Notes under the pieces: generated by a model
What the model was told of the DNA's origin: nothing
Seen by the model: the letters and a program-made list of their open reading frames with translations, nothing else
Database searches by the model: none
Position numbers and translations under genes: made by a program
Source of the DNA: Ambrosia x helenae
Lineage: Eukaryota > Streptophyta > Magnoliopsida > Asterales > Asteraceae
Assembly: GCA_030844895.1 (NCBI GenBank)
Contig: CM061228.1
Location: forward strand, 39,753,463 to 39,817,462
Direction: 5' to 3'
DNA length: 64,000 nt
Shown: piece after piece, positions 30,376 to 42,097 of the stretch
Position numbering within the stretch: the first letter of the stretch is position 1
Layout of the letters: every line of letters starts with the position of its first letter

Positions 30376-30975
30376 CTATTGCTTGGATTGCTTTTGCCTT
30401 CGCTCTTCATCCATCTGTTTATTCATCAACTTGATGCGCAATAAGGCCTTCTGCTATTTCGTCATGACTGGTTCAAAAGTTTGTTTCAGTTTCTTCTTCT
30501 CTTTCGTAATCTTTACAAACTTCCCAGTTTCTTATCATAATTACATCCCGCATTAATATCCCAAGCGAAACACAAGCATACCACCCGTTGGTATTTCAGA
30601 GCTTGCTCAATGTCCTTCTCCTCACAGTAAATTGGGTTGTAATACAGCATAATGATGTCTTCCTGTGAGTAGTTTATCAACCACATTGGATCAAATAAAT
30701 GTATCTTCTTGAATTCATCTCTCCCATCTTTCAGCAATATAACAGCTTCTGCGGTGTTCCAGTCAGAGTACCACCACATGAAATCTTTTGAAAAATGTTG
30801 TGGAATAGCCATCAAATGAATATGTTTTAACACGGTTGGTGGTTTATACTTCAAAGTCACCTTGTTCAACCCCGTTATCTGATCTTTGATCTTCTTATGA
30901 ACAATCCTCTTCAGATACTATAGGGTGAACACGTCCCATTTCGTTCTGCTCTTGTAAGTCCAGACTCCTCTCCAA
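30376..30975 (-). pseudogene. E6 third ORF, C-terminal end
   Basis: It encodes the conserved C-terminal domain: F-M-W-W-Y-S-D-W, A-V-I-L-L-K-D-G, F-D-P-M-W-L-I-N, E-D-I-I-M-L-Y-Y-N-P-I-Y, then the basic tail ending Q-S-K-Q-stop as in E4. Frame breaks lie near 30520 and 30920. Its upstream edge at about 30975 meets the E7 LTR. The N-terminal end of the same ORF is at 41696-42097. Confidence 0.8.
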
Positions 30976-31269
30976 TGGGTATCAAACGCGTACACAATCA
31001 AAGGCGGAATCAATGATTATGTAGAAAGAACAAAGAAGATACTTGAAACACAATGATTATATTATCAAAGTGCACACGGTTTCAAGAACCGTTTGGTACA
31101 CTATTGCAAGAACAAGATAACAAAAACCACAAAAGACTAGCAACCCAAAATTGGCTTAGGAACCCCCTATTTATAGTAACATAGGGCGGTCACCTTACAT
31201 GGGCCACTTAGGCCGAAACCCACTAACAAATACCCAAGACAAACGCAAACCTCTAAATCTAGCCCAACA
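30976..31269 (-). repeat. E7 3' LTR (about 294 bp)
   Basis: On the minus strand it starts TGTTGGGCT (31269), directly after CTAGGGGGATAT, and probably ends GATACCCA (30976). An ACTATAAATAGG TATA box lies near 31170. The right-hand edge is firm; the left-hand edge is inferred from the TG...CA rule and the resumption of the E6 ORF, since the partner LTR is lost. Confidence 0.55.
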
Positions 31270-33786
31270 ATATCCCCCTAGGTTTGTGTTGCTTCGCTTC
31301 TTAGAACTCTTCTTCTTTTCCTCCATTGCCCTCTTCCATTCTTCTGGCGATTTGCCAACATATGGACCAAACAGTTCAGTTTCTACTCTTCCGCTTTTAT
31401 CAGATGCTAACCCTAGTCTATCAACCTGTGCTACAGCACTGGTGAATGATTTCGCACATACTTCATATGTGGGATCACACTGAATCTGATGTCTAGTCAG
31501 AACTTGAATGTCTTCAGAATGCAAACTCATCAGATCTTTAGCGTCAGATATTCTAAACTCATCACTATCACAGACGATCACTGCAGATGCAGAAGTAGGA
31601 TCATAAACCCAGAACCTCATATCCTTTAAGCATCCCCTATCCATTGGCTTGGTCAAAGGAATGGTCTTCAATTTTTCAGTAGGTGGCCACTGAATCGTTT
31701 TGAATGGTTTTCCATCAGCACCTCGCACACCTTTATACTTCACCAACATAGAGCTTGCAGTCTTCATATCCCTGAAATTCACTTTCGCTTGCTCCTGAAT
31801 CTTCATATGAAACATGAGTCCAATCCTATTTCTTGGATTTCCCGTCTGATTTATGAAAGGAGCTCTTGCAAGTTCTGTCAAATCAATCTTGGTCCAGGAG
31901 TTGAAGGCAGAAGTAGAAGCATAGTATTCAACCGCTCCATTGCCTCTATGAACAACAAACACTCCCTTATCATCATTATATCTCCAACACTTTCCAGTTC
32001 AATTACCATAAGTATCATAACGATCACTGGTAATTGTCACATATCTTTCAGGATGCTCCTCCATTGGGTCAATAGATGGCTCAACTAAATTCTTGAGAAC
32101 ATAGGCACTTCCAGGACGACGATCTCTCACTCTGGGAACCTGATCTTCGAAATATTTCTTCATGTGTTCTTCATGTTTTTTTTCTGATCTTTCACGTTCA
32201 GTAGGAGTCAATACTTTGTCAACAAAAGATGATGTCTCTGAAAATTCTTTTCCAAACTTGTTCTCTAGTTTCTGAGTCAAGTTGAGTAATCTAGCTGAAA
32301 CATCACCCAATCCAGTTTCCAATTCAGTAATCTTTTGATCCTTTTCAGTGACCGTTTCCATCAAACTCTAAACCTGGGCAGTTAGACATACATTCTCAGT
32401 CTCCAGCTTCAGCACTCTTGCTTGCAACCTGTGAACATCCACTTCAGCAAAAACATCTTTATCACTGTCAATCTCTTCTTGATTTGCCTCTCTCTCTTCT
32501 GTCGTCAAGAATTCAACGTCCACACGTTTTCCCTGCTCTTTATCAGCTAGAAAGGCCATCTGGGCTCTTTGAAAAGCTTCCTCGTCAAATAATACCTTAC
32601 TTGAACCAGAAGCACCAGAAGATTGCTTGATAGCACTTCAGCTTGAAGAATAACAGTCTCAGAAGCAGCAGTGTTGGTAGCTTCAGTCACTATCTCTTCT
32701 CCGATCAACCCTGTCTCAGCTTCGGTCACTGACTTTATTTCAGAATTTTCAATAATAAAGTCATCTATCTCATCGTCATTTAGATCATCAAAATCAAAAT
32801 TTTCAAACTGATCGTCGTCATTTCCGGTAGTCTGCTCATCATCTTTCACTTCTTCTGCATCTTCACTTTCCACATCATCTTCACTTTCTACCTCAGTCAA
32901 ATCAACGTTTTCAGGAGGAGAACGTTGTCCTGTAGGTGGTGGTTCGACAATCTGAACATCATGCTATTCAGCTACCTGAGCAGATGGAGGAATTTGTGCT
33001 TCTTCAACAATTTTAGCAAAGTTGCCGAATTTTATCAATGGAAACTTTCCTTCAAACATTTGCTTAGCGTCCTTACAATTCTGCTTTATGAGTCCAAAAT
33101 CCTGAGGAGCCATACACTTCTAATCATATGCTTCAATAGTTCTTTCCAGACTTGGATATTTGTGCTCTAGTATCATTTGCACGAATCGTGGAAACTTATA
33201 AAAATACTTCTTGTTCAGTGTCTTCACATTCAATATCATATCTTCAAAAATGCACCTTGAAAAGTTAAAATCCCAGCCTTCAATCAACGCTACCACTCAC
33301 GAAGTGTACTTCAAATTCATCTGATCTAAACCACTCTTGTTTCCTCCCAAACTTGCCAGGAATATATGAATCAACATTCTCCAGTAGCTGGGAAATAGTT
33401 TCTTGATATATGGAAGCATGTAGATCACCCTCATATCCCATCTTTTTCAATGTTGGAATAACCTGCTCTCTTGTGAAGCTAACTGGGTCTTCATGTGAAT
33501 CACCAAAAAGCAGCACCTCCCGAATATCTTGTTCTGAAATAGTCACTTCAGTTCCCCGAATCTTTGATTGAATGAAAGTATCTGTCTTTCGTGCCATTGC
33601 ATTGTTCCAGATTTCAAAAATCCAGTCAGCAAGCACAACAGGATTTTCTCTTAAAGCGTGAGCAATTCTGCAAGTATTGAGTCCCATGATCAGTGACTTG
33701 AACTCCTGCATATGGTCTTCAGGTGGGTCAGATAAAGAACAGACTATGTTGTGATCCCTTTCAAACTTTGGTACATGAGCAACCAT
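31195..33786 (-). pseudogene. E7 third ORF (env-position), broken
   Basis: ATG at 33786 (M-V-A-H-V-P). The N-terminal domain (33280-33786) has E-F-K-S-L, L-N-T-C-R-I-A-H-A-L, N-P-V-V and I-S-E-Q-D-I-R-E-V-L, alignable with E4. An acidic stretch is at 32760-32900 and a coiled coil at 31999-32560. The C-terminal domain (31195-31962) has F-W-V-Y-D-P and A-V-I-V-C-D-S-D. At least three frame breaks separate these parts. The last frame reads through the polypurine tract and 75 nt into the LTR. A TTTTTGTGCAG acceptor-like site ends 2 nt before the ATG. Confidence 0.75.
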
Positions 33787-35791
33787 TTCTGCACAAAAAC
33801 GAATTGTATCAATCAACAACATTTTAAAATTTTTCAAAATATTTAAACAGCTTAATGGGCCCCCCTTTTAGTCATCATGATCATGTTCGGGCCCGTATCT
33901 GATAGCCTAATGGGCCTCAGGTCACACAACAACACATTAAAGTTGTGTCCGAGTGAGTGGAGTGTGTCCGAGGGTAAAAAGGTAAAAAGTCAGGAGTGTC
34001 CGAGTGAAAGTGGAGTGTCCGAGTGAGGTAAGGTGTGTCCGAGGGTAAAACGGTAAAATGTCATGAGTGTCCGAGCTCAGGTTGAGTGTCCGAGGTGACG
34101 TGGCATCCAGTGCGTCCGAGTGGTGAGTTGTGTCCGAGTTGCCAAGGGATGTCCGAGGGCAATTTTGTCAAAGCCCATGGGTGTCCGAGTGACCAAGGGA
34201 TGTCCGAGGGCATTCTGGTCAAAACCCATAAGTGTCCGAGGGCAGAATTGTAATTTCTCTTTGAATGAGTTCTAACTCCAGGCGTGTGAAATTCACGCGC
34301 CGCTTGAGTTTGAATTTCCCGGCACGTGAGACCCACGCACCGCCGTCTGGAACACCAAACCGCCGAGATTACTCTCTCCGATGATCATCTTTAGCCTTTC
34401 TGACTTCTCGTGTACCTGCAAATTGCTCAGAGGGCACCATTTCCATAACAGAAAATCAAAACATTAAGATTTTACCTTTGGATTCTTTAAGAAAACGTTG
34501 ATGATCTTGAACAAGAAAGATCGGCGAGTGTGTGTGTGTGTGTGTAAAGTTGAGAGAGAAAGAAAACTTTTTTTGACTTGTGATGATGAATAAACCAACC
34601 GCCGCCCCCTTTTTGTTTAAACGAGATTTGTGTGGCCCACCAAACGTGTGGTGGGCCCATCTCGTATCCTAATGCCCATTTGAAATCATTTAAGGTGTGT
34701 TTTGCAACCGGGTCCAAGTCAGATCATGAACTGGCCTAATTGAAACTTAGCTAAAATTATTTAGACAAGATACTGAAGAAAATTTTTGTCACGAGATCAA
34801 ATCATTGTGTTTCAGGCCGAGCTACACTTATCAACTCTAATCTACTTCAGTTGGTCTTAGCAATTGCCAGTATATTTGTCCCCTTAAACTTATTTCCTTA
34901 GGCCTTCTCGTACGGTGATCTGTAATATGATTTATCATGTTTTGGTGTATTTAGTATGAACACTCAAGCAAGTCGCAATCAAATCCTAGAATATCAAGTG
35001 GTACACTCTATCATGCAAGCAGTTTCCCTACCACATATTTTTCACAGTATCTGTTCTAGAATTCTGAAACCTTGACTGGGACTGGATTGAGAGAAGAAAA
35101 GAATAGATCAATGAGAGATTTAGGATAATATACAAGTCAGATGATTTAACAAATGACAAGGGCTTTGGGTTTTGGACTCTAGAGGGTCTCTTTTATGACA
35201 TCCTGACTGTGTCCAGGTCAGCATATTTCTGGATGCAGCAGAGGAGCAGCCAGGACATCTTTGGACACTGAGGTCTCTTTTAGGTGAAAGATGATCTATA
35301 GCACGACAACGAAAAACAAGGTCAGCATATATCTGGATGTAGCAAAAGCATTCGTTGCCTAGCATCTCCAGGTCTTTCCTTACACAAAACAGAGGAGATA
35401 CACGAGTTTTTCAGAAAAGGTTTCAGACCTAGACCACAGTTATGCTTCGGGACATCACACAAGCATTCAAATAGAGATTGTACCTGATTCCAAGTGATGT
35501 TCCTTACTGAGGTCGTGTCTTTATCTTTAAGTGCTTCACAAGATCATTAACATTTCAGCCATCAGGACCAAGCCTACCAACATATCACACTAGAGCCAAA
35601 CTGTTTCGATATTCGTCTTACATGAGTCAGCCTTAATCCAACTTGTGAAAATTCATTTCATCTCTCGTTTTTGAGACCAAAAATGTTTTGATCTTTTCTT
35701 AGGACACATCCCCCTAAATTTGTGCTTAAAATAGGAATTTAAAGAAAAAATTTACAAACCGAAGACTAAGAAAAACTAAAAGAAGACCAGT
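33787..35791 (-). other. E7 spacer between pol and third ORF
   Basis: Non-coding. It contains the GTGTCCGAG array (33945-34245), a (GT)n run near 34529-34543, and a polypurine-like tract just after pol (35708-35720). I see no match to the conserved block of E4-E6. Confidence 0.6.
33945..34245 (+). repeat. Array of 13 GTGTCCGAG-type motifs
   Basis: Thirteen copies of TCCGAG, nearly all within (G)TGTCCGAG, occur in about 300 bp, all in the same orientation and at irregular spacing. Two longer duplications are visible: a unit of about 85 bp around gtccgagggtaaaa (33965, 34035) and one of about 52 bp around aagggatgtccgaggg (34143, 34195). Confidence 0.9.
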
Positions 35792-38614
35792 TCAGTCCTC
35801 GAAATGGACCATTTTGTGCAGTTCAGAGAGAGCTTCAAAACGAGCTCGATTAACAGGTTTTGTAAAAAGATCTGCGACATTTTCGTCAGTGTGAATGTGT
35901 TTAGGCACAATTAAACCTTGGTTAAAAGAGTCTCGGATGAAATGTTCTTTTATGGAAATGTGTTTTACTTTTGAAAATTGAACTAGATTTTTCACAATTT
36001 GGATAGCAGCATCATTATCATAATAAATAGGAGTAAGAGAGAAATCCAAACCGTAATCTACCAACTGATGTTGTATCCAGATAACCTGAGAACAGCATGC
36101 TGAGGCAGCCACATATTCAGCTTCCGCTGTTGAAACGGATACTGTTTGTTGTTTCTTACATTGCCATGCAATAAGCCGATCGCCAAAGAATTGACACCCC
36201 GCAGAAGTAGATTTCCTGTCAATGTCACAACCTCCAAAATCGCTGTCAGAGAAAGCATGTAATTCAAAAGGAGAATCCCTAGGATACCAAAGACTAAATC
36301 TGGGTTTCCCCTTAAGGTATCTAAAGATTCTCTTGACAACATGTAAATGAGAAGTTTTAGGATTAGCCTGATATCTTGCGCATTGACACACGGCGAACAT
36401 GATGTCTGGTCTGCTAGCAGTTAGGTACATTAGCGAACCAATCATTGAACGATAAAGTGTTTCTTCTACGGCTTCTCCTTCCAGATCTTGAGTGAGACCT
36501 AGTCTCTCAGACATTGGTGTGTTGGCTGGCTTTACATCATTGAAGCTGAATTTTGCAAGAATGTCATCCACATATTTGCCTTGATGAATCAAGATACCCA
36601 TAGAGTTTTGACGAACTTGCAGACCTAAGAAAAAGATCATTTCACCAAGAGCACTCATCTCAAACTGCTTTTTCATCACCTCTTCAAATTCCTTGCACAG
36701 AGCATCATTGGTGGAGCCAAAGATGATATCGTCCACATAAATTTGCACCAGAATACGATCGTCATTCCAAGCATGAGCTGCCTGATGTAACCCATACAAC
36801 GCTTTGTCTAGTTTGTACACATGCTCTGGATATTTTGTATTTGTTAAACCCGGTGGTTGACCAACATAGATCTCTTCTTTCACAGTTCCATACAGAAACG
36901 TTGTTTTGACATCCATCTGATAGACAGTAAATCCCTTAAACGATGCGTAAGCAAGGAATATTCTGATTGCTTCCAATCTCGCAACCGGTGAATATACCTC
37001 ATCATAATCTAGTCCCTCAATCTGTTTGAACCCTTGCACAACCAACCTAGCTTTGTTTCTTACAATTACCCTGCTATCATCTCTTTTGTTTCGATAAACC
37101 CACCTCGTGCCAAGAGGTCGTTTTCCTGGAGGCAGTTCAACTAGCTTCCAAACCTTCAATTTCTCAAACTGATTTAGTTCATCTTGCATCGCATCAACCC
37201 AACTTGGTTCTCGCATGGCCATAGCAGTAGACTTTGGCTCAATTTGTGAAATGAAGCACGAGTACAAGCATCTGTTGATGTCACCAGTTTGACTCCTTGT
37301 TAGAACACCTGCATCTACTGGACCAATGATATTTTCCAGTGGGTGATCTCGTTGAACGCTTGTAGGAATAGCTATGTCTGGAACTGAAGAATCTCCAGGT
37401 AGAATTGTAGCATCACCTGTTGCAGTCTCTTCTACAGTATCAGGATCAACTTCGACTGCGTCATTTTGCTCCACCGTGCACTCAATAGGAATGGGATCAT
37501 GGAATGTAAGAACGAAAGTATCATCAGACAAATTTTCATCATTTGCCTGCTGCACAGGATCCGTAGTGGGAATGAATGGTTCTGCAGGAACTGAGAGTGG
37601 CTGTGTCAGTGGAGATGTAGGTATAGCATCCCCATCATCCTTTGCATCATCAATCACAGAGGATGAGGTTCCAGCAGTGGAAGTTGAGGAATCTGTGAAA
37701 CCTGTATTCACACCACTAGAAACATCGTCAAAAATACGAAAAGATCGAAAGAGAGTTTCATAGTCAAATAAACAGTCTGGACCCACTCTAGCATCTGTTG
37801 CATTTTCCTCAAGCCAACGCACGTCAAACGACTCTACGATTTGCCTAGTATGTTTGTTGTAGACCCTATATGCAGTCTTGCCAGCATAACCGACAAAATA
37901 ACAGTCATCAGCTTTCGCATCAAACTTTGGTGTAGCATCCAGATGCAACAGTGTACACGGACAACCAAAAGCACGAAAATGCTTGACGGAGGGTTTGGTA
38001 CCAAACAACACTTCGTTGGGTGTTTTCATTCGAGCTTTGTTGACTTGAACTCGGTTCTGCACATAGCAGGCTGTGTTAACAGCCTCCGCCCAGAAGAATG
38101 TCGGAAGCTGTGAGTCACACAACATTGTGCGTGCAGCTTCAATTAGGGTACGATTTCTTCTTTCAGCGACTCCATTCTGCTGTGGCGTCGTTGCTGAGCT
38201 GAATTGACGTGCAATCCCTTTCTGAGCACAGTAATAGTTTAACTCTGCATTCTTGAATTCAGTTCCATTGTCACATCGAATGCCCTTTACCTTCAAGTTG
38301 GTCTGATTCTCCATCAATATGATAAACTGTTTTACTATTTCTGCAGTCTCACTCTTGTTAGCCAAAAAGAAAACCCAAGTAAAACGTGAGTAGTCATTAG
38401 TTATTACTAAACAATATGCTTTACGGGAAATGCTGAGTACATTCACTGGGCCAAATAGGTCCATATGAAGTAATTTCAGTAGAGAATCAATAGTGTTTAC
38501 CAACTTGGTGTAATGTGGTTTTCTATGATGCTTTCCTCTGGCACATACAACACATTTTTCAATTGTTATAAAATCACGTATTGGCAAATCCCTTACCAAT
38601 CCCAGTTTGGCCAC
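35792..38614 (-). pseudogene. pol: E7 pol: integrase core, reverse transcriptase, RNase H
   Basis: This 940-residue open frame on the minus strand has an integrase C-x2-C (C-V-V-C-A-R-G-K), H-M-D-L-F-G-P-V, R-C-D-N-G-T-E-F and Q-N-G-V-A-E-R-R (D,D35E pattern). RT follows with Y-Q-M-D-V and Y-V-D-D, and RNase H with D-S-D-F-G-G-C-D. It is separated from the protease ORF by one TAG at about 38618. Between L-Y-G-L-H-Q-A and L-V-Q-I-Y-V-D-D it is about 27 residues shorter than E4, an in-frame deletion in RT that should inactivate it. It ends at 35792 in the usual R-A-R-F-E tail. Confidence 0.9.
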
Positions 38615-38620
38615 TCGATT

Positions 38621-39103
38621 CTAGTTTTTAGCATTTGCATGTCCAAGGCGACGATGCCATAGAATTGCAGTATTTTGAGAGACCTTTGAGAAAAGACATG
38701 TGACGTTATCAGAGGGAGGTTTGTTCATGTCAATGACATAAGCATCACCTCGACGTTCCGATTTTAGCAACACCCATTCATCTGGAATGACTACTCCAGG
38801 TTTCAATATTAAACATCCTTTGTCAGTGAAATGAGTTGAGTAGCCATTATCACATATTTGTGACACACTTAGTAAACTATGCTTTAATTCAGGAACATAA
38901 TTTACCTTATTAAACTGAAGAGCACCATTTCTTACCGTTCCTCTTTGTGTTATTTGACCCTTTTCACCTCCTGCAAAGGAGACAAACCCACCATTGAAAA
39001 ATTCGACATCGGTAAGCTGGGATAAGTCTCCTGTCATGTGCCTTGAACAACCACTATCAATGTACCAGAGACGAATGATAGTCCTCCACAGCCGCTCCTG
39101 CAC
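38621..39103 (-). pseudogene. E7 protease and integrase zinc-finger N-terminus
   Basis: It opens just after TGTGCAG (39104-39110, minus) and contains protease D-S-G-C-S-R-H-M-T-G-D, G-Y-x-S-x-H-F-T, and the first half of the integrase zinc finger (W-H-R-R-L-G-H-A). A TAG ends it a few codons before the integrase continues at 38614. It would be part of pol. Confidence 0.85.
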
Positions 39104-41695
39104 ATGATGCAGGATCAGTTAGTTATGGGTACCCAGGCCAAAGTTGTTTTGGGTACACCGTTGGTATCCATATATTGGACTTTTATCCATTGCATGTCAG
39201 CAGTTGAAACATTAGCACAGAGATTAGATTTATCATTCACAGAACAAGAAGAACCTACAGACGGGGAAAAGATTGGAATAGAGCATTTTGGTTTCCAGTG
39301 AAATTTGTTTTTAGAAAACATTCTTTTGTTCGAACTAGATTCTGCCATGTCAGTCAGAGTCTGAGAATTTAACCTTTTACCAGACTGTTTAAACATTTTA
39401 TTTCTATTCCAATCACCATCATAAAGCTTCACCTTGGATTTGTCATTCCACATTGCCTTAGGCTTATCAACCTTCATTGGCTTGGTATGATTATGATTCC
39501 CGTTTGGAGCCTTCTGATGTTTCCAGCTTGCAAGATTTCATTGATTAGTTTTACAATTTCTGGCAATATGTCCAGGGATTCCACATGTGTAGCATGTCTG
39601 ACGTTTTACATGTAGATCCCCCTGAGATCTTGCAGACTTTCCAGACTCAAAGAGCTTGGTGACATCTCTATACCTGTGTGATGCTGCTTTGGAATACAGT
39701 GTCCCTTGTTTTGAAAAATTCTGTTTTTCATATTTTGGCAAAACCTGTTTTGGTGGAACATATTTCCATGTTCGATCCTTACTGGATTGTTTAACCAAAA
39801 GATTTTTCGTTTTATCACAAGCATGTGGCAAAAAAACAGAATCTGAATGAACAAACAAAGAGTCAGACAAAAAGTCACAAGGTTTTATGCTCAAAACAAA
39901 CGAGCCCACACAAATATTTTGTCCTTATCAGAAATTGAGAAATTGTTTTTCTGATAGTTATTATTAAATGCAAGTGAATCAGAGTTATCGACTTCATCCC
40001 CATCATCTACCCAATCCTCAACAATCACATTTTCTGCACAAGAATCAACCAAATTAGTAACATTCATATCATCAGACACATCATAGCAAGTTTCTGTAGA
40101 GAAGTTTTCAGCCGCAGACGATATAGGAGATTCAGAAGACATGGAGTACGCCTTTTCTGAGTCAAATGAGTTTGAAATAGACACAAAAACATATTCATTC
40201 ACTTTGGACATGTCTTCAGATGATTCGGTGGTTTCACATGACTGATAACTAGATGAGTCGGTCTTTCCTGAGTCTGGATCAGAGTCAGACTCAGGTTCAG
40301 TCACTGACGAATCATCTGAGTGAGACTTAGAATCGGTCAGATTATTTTCACTGTTTCCTCTTTGCTTTAGACAAAGCTCTCTAATTTGTTTCATGAAATC
40401 AAACTCATAGCTCACACTTGAGTTTTGCTGGGTGGTCGGAGCAGGAATTGGTTCAGTAACTTGTATGTATTCATGTTTCATCAGATTCAAATGAAGAAGG
40501 AACCTCATCTTTGCTAACTTCAAAAACTCTATCAACCTCTTTATTTTTCTCATAATTTAATGTCTCAGTCTGCTTTGAAACATCTTGAAACTTGGCAAAT
40601 GTATTTGAGGGAGCCTGCTCTTACTTAGATTGTTTTTGTTTAGGTTTAGAGATTCTAATTGGGATTGATGCAGGTTTAGTGACTTCAACTTGATCCCGTG
40701 ATGATCGACTGGTTGGCTCTTCTATTGGTGGGCCATATCCTTTCACAGGAAGAGCCAACAGTTCTTCATCCGACATAGGAATTGAGGAATAATTTTCATT
40801 GAAAGGTGGAGGAATTTCCACAAAACCAATGCCCTTATTTCTAACTTCCTTTGGTCTGTACTTTAACTGGGTATTGATCATTTTTTCAACTTTAGGACTA
40901 GAACAATCGAATTTTTTGAAATGAAAGTCTGCATTTTTAAATTTTGATTTTAAATCAATCAATTTCGTAGGCAAAGTGTCAGACAGTCGTTTGAAGTGTA
41001 AATATCGACATTTATGATCACTCACCTCCTGATGCAAACGCTTGATGTCAAGTTTTTGTTTTTCAACCATTTCTTTATAAGAGTTAAATTTCTTTTTAAT
41101 GTCCCAAGTGGCCATCTTTTCATATTCAAGCTGTTTGTATGTAGAGAGAGTTTCTTCTCTAAAACCCTTAATTTTAAGTTTACACCTTTCAGTGCAACAT
41201 GATTCAGCTAAAGTTTCAGAATGTACCTCAGCCGCCGACGGAACATAATCGTCATCCATCTGTGCCATGAGTGCCTTGTACACAGTATCTTCAACAATCT
41301 TTAGATCCTCCATTTGAGAAGACCAATCCCATCCACCTCCTTATTGAGCGACCATGGCTTTGTTGGAGTTAGAGGATTCGGATCCAGTGTGAGTGGTAGA
41401 TGACGGAGTTGCAGTGGGAGAAGCGGCTACAGGAGTAGAGTTGTCTACTTCTTTCTTTGGCTTGGTGCACTCACGAGCAAAATGTCCAAGTTCATCACAA
41501 TTATAGCAACGCATCTTCATCTTATCCCAACTAAGTTTCTTTGTTGGGTTTTCCCATACATTTCTTCCAGTCTTCTTCACGAACTTATTCGCTCTATGCA
41601 CCACCATAGCTATCGGCCAAGTTAAGTCCATCTCTTCAATATCATCCTAATTAACGTCATTTAAGTCACATGCTCCAACATCTTTCGCAGTAAGT
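39104..41695 (-). pseudogene. E7 gag, C-terminal two thirds, with two CCHC knuckles
   Basis: Reading on the minus strand: truncated gag from about 41695 (E-E-M-D-L-T-W-P-I-A-M), first knuckle C-Y-N-C-D-E-L-G-H-F-A-R-E-C (about 41510-41470), acidic and coiled-coil region (40621-41313, 39891-40553), second knuckle C-Y-T-C-G-I-P-G-H-I-A-R-N-C (about 39600-39555), and a tail ending L-A-W-V-P-I-T-N-stop. Stops or shifts occur near 41335, 40615, 39900 and 39540. The end tag A-W-V-P is shared with E4 and E6. Confidence 0.8.
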
Positions 41696-42097
41696 TGAGA
41701 AGCACTTCCTTTGTTCAATCCATGATAAACACCTAGGATCAGTCGTCACATCCTTCAACCTCAATGCTTTGTGAATATCACTCTCAGTCACTATCGCCAA
41801 CTACCCTTGAAGGTAACTAACGATAGCAGTTTCATTATCCCAGAAGTCAATCCTCGCATTCTACCAAATATCCACTTGGTGATCTTTGTAGATAATGGCA
41901 GGTGTGGCAATCGCATCAACAACTCGGCTACGCTTCAAGAACTCTATGATTCCAGTGAATTCCGTATGCTTCTTGACATCGCCAAGAAACGCATAGCAGT
42001 TGTGAGCCTCCTCAAATGGTAATTCTTCTTCGGGTTTCTTTCCGATAGCTTTATCAGATGATCCTGCTGGAATATCAGTCTTTTGAGGTTCTGCCAT
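41696..42097 (-). pseudogene. E6 third ORF, N-terminal end
   Basis: ATG 42097 (M-A-E-P-Q-K). It has N-C-Y-A-F-L-G-D-V, F-L-K-R-S-R-V-V-D-A-I, T-E-S-D-I-H-K-A-L and L-S-W-I-E-Q, matching E4 residues up to about 120, with in-frame stops at about 41860 and 41815. It stops abruptly at about 41695, where E7 gag begins. Upstream TTTTTGCAG (42106-42114) ends 8 nt before the ATG. Confidence 0.8.

Larger units (their letters stand above)
30976..41695 (-). mobile_element. E7, Copia element nested in E6 third ORF, 5' end deleted
   Basis: On the minus strand: gag from its middle (41695), second CCHC, PR, INT-RT-RNase H, polypurine-like tract, 1.9-kb spacer with a GTGTCCGAG array, third ORF, 3' LTR (31269-30976). 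No 5' LTR, primer site or gag N-terminus is present; gag sequence passes directly into the E6 third ORF near 41695. A deletion must have removed the E7 5' end together with roughly 900 codons of the E6 third ORF. It belongs to a different lineage from E4-E6 (protease D-S-G-C-S-R-H-M-T-G). Confidence 0.75.

Noticed and set aside
33945..34245. The GTGTCCGAG array as a CRISPR-like array
   Set aside because: Repeat is only 9 bp, spacing is irregular, the intervening sequence is itself duplicated, and the context is a plant retroelement.
37374..38113. Plus-strand ORFs inside E7 pol
   Set aside because: They are antisense to a well-supported RT/integrase frame and have no homology I recognise.
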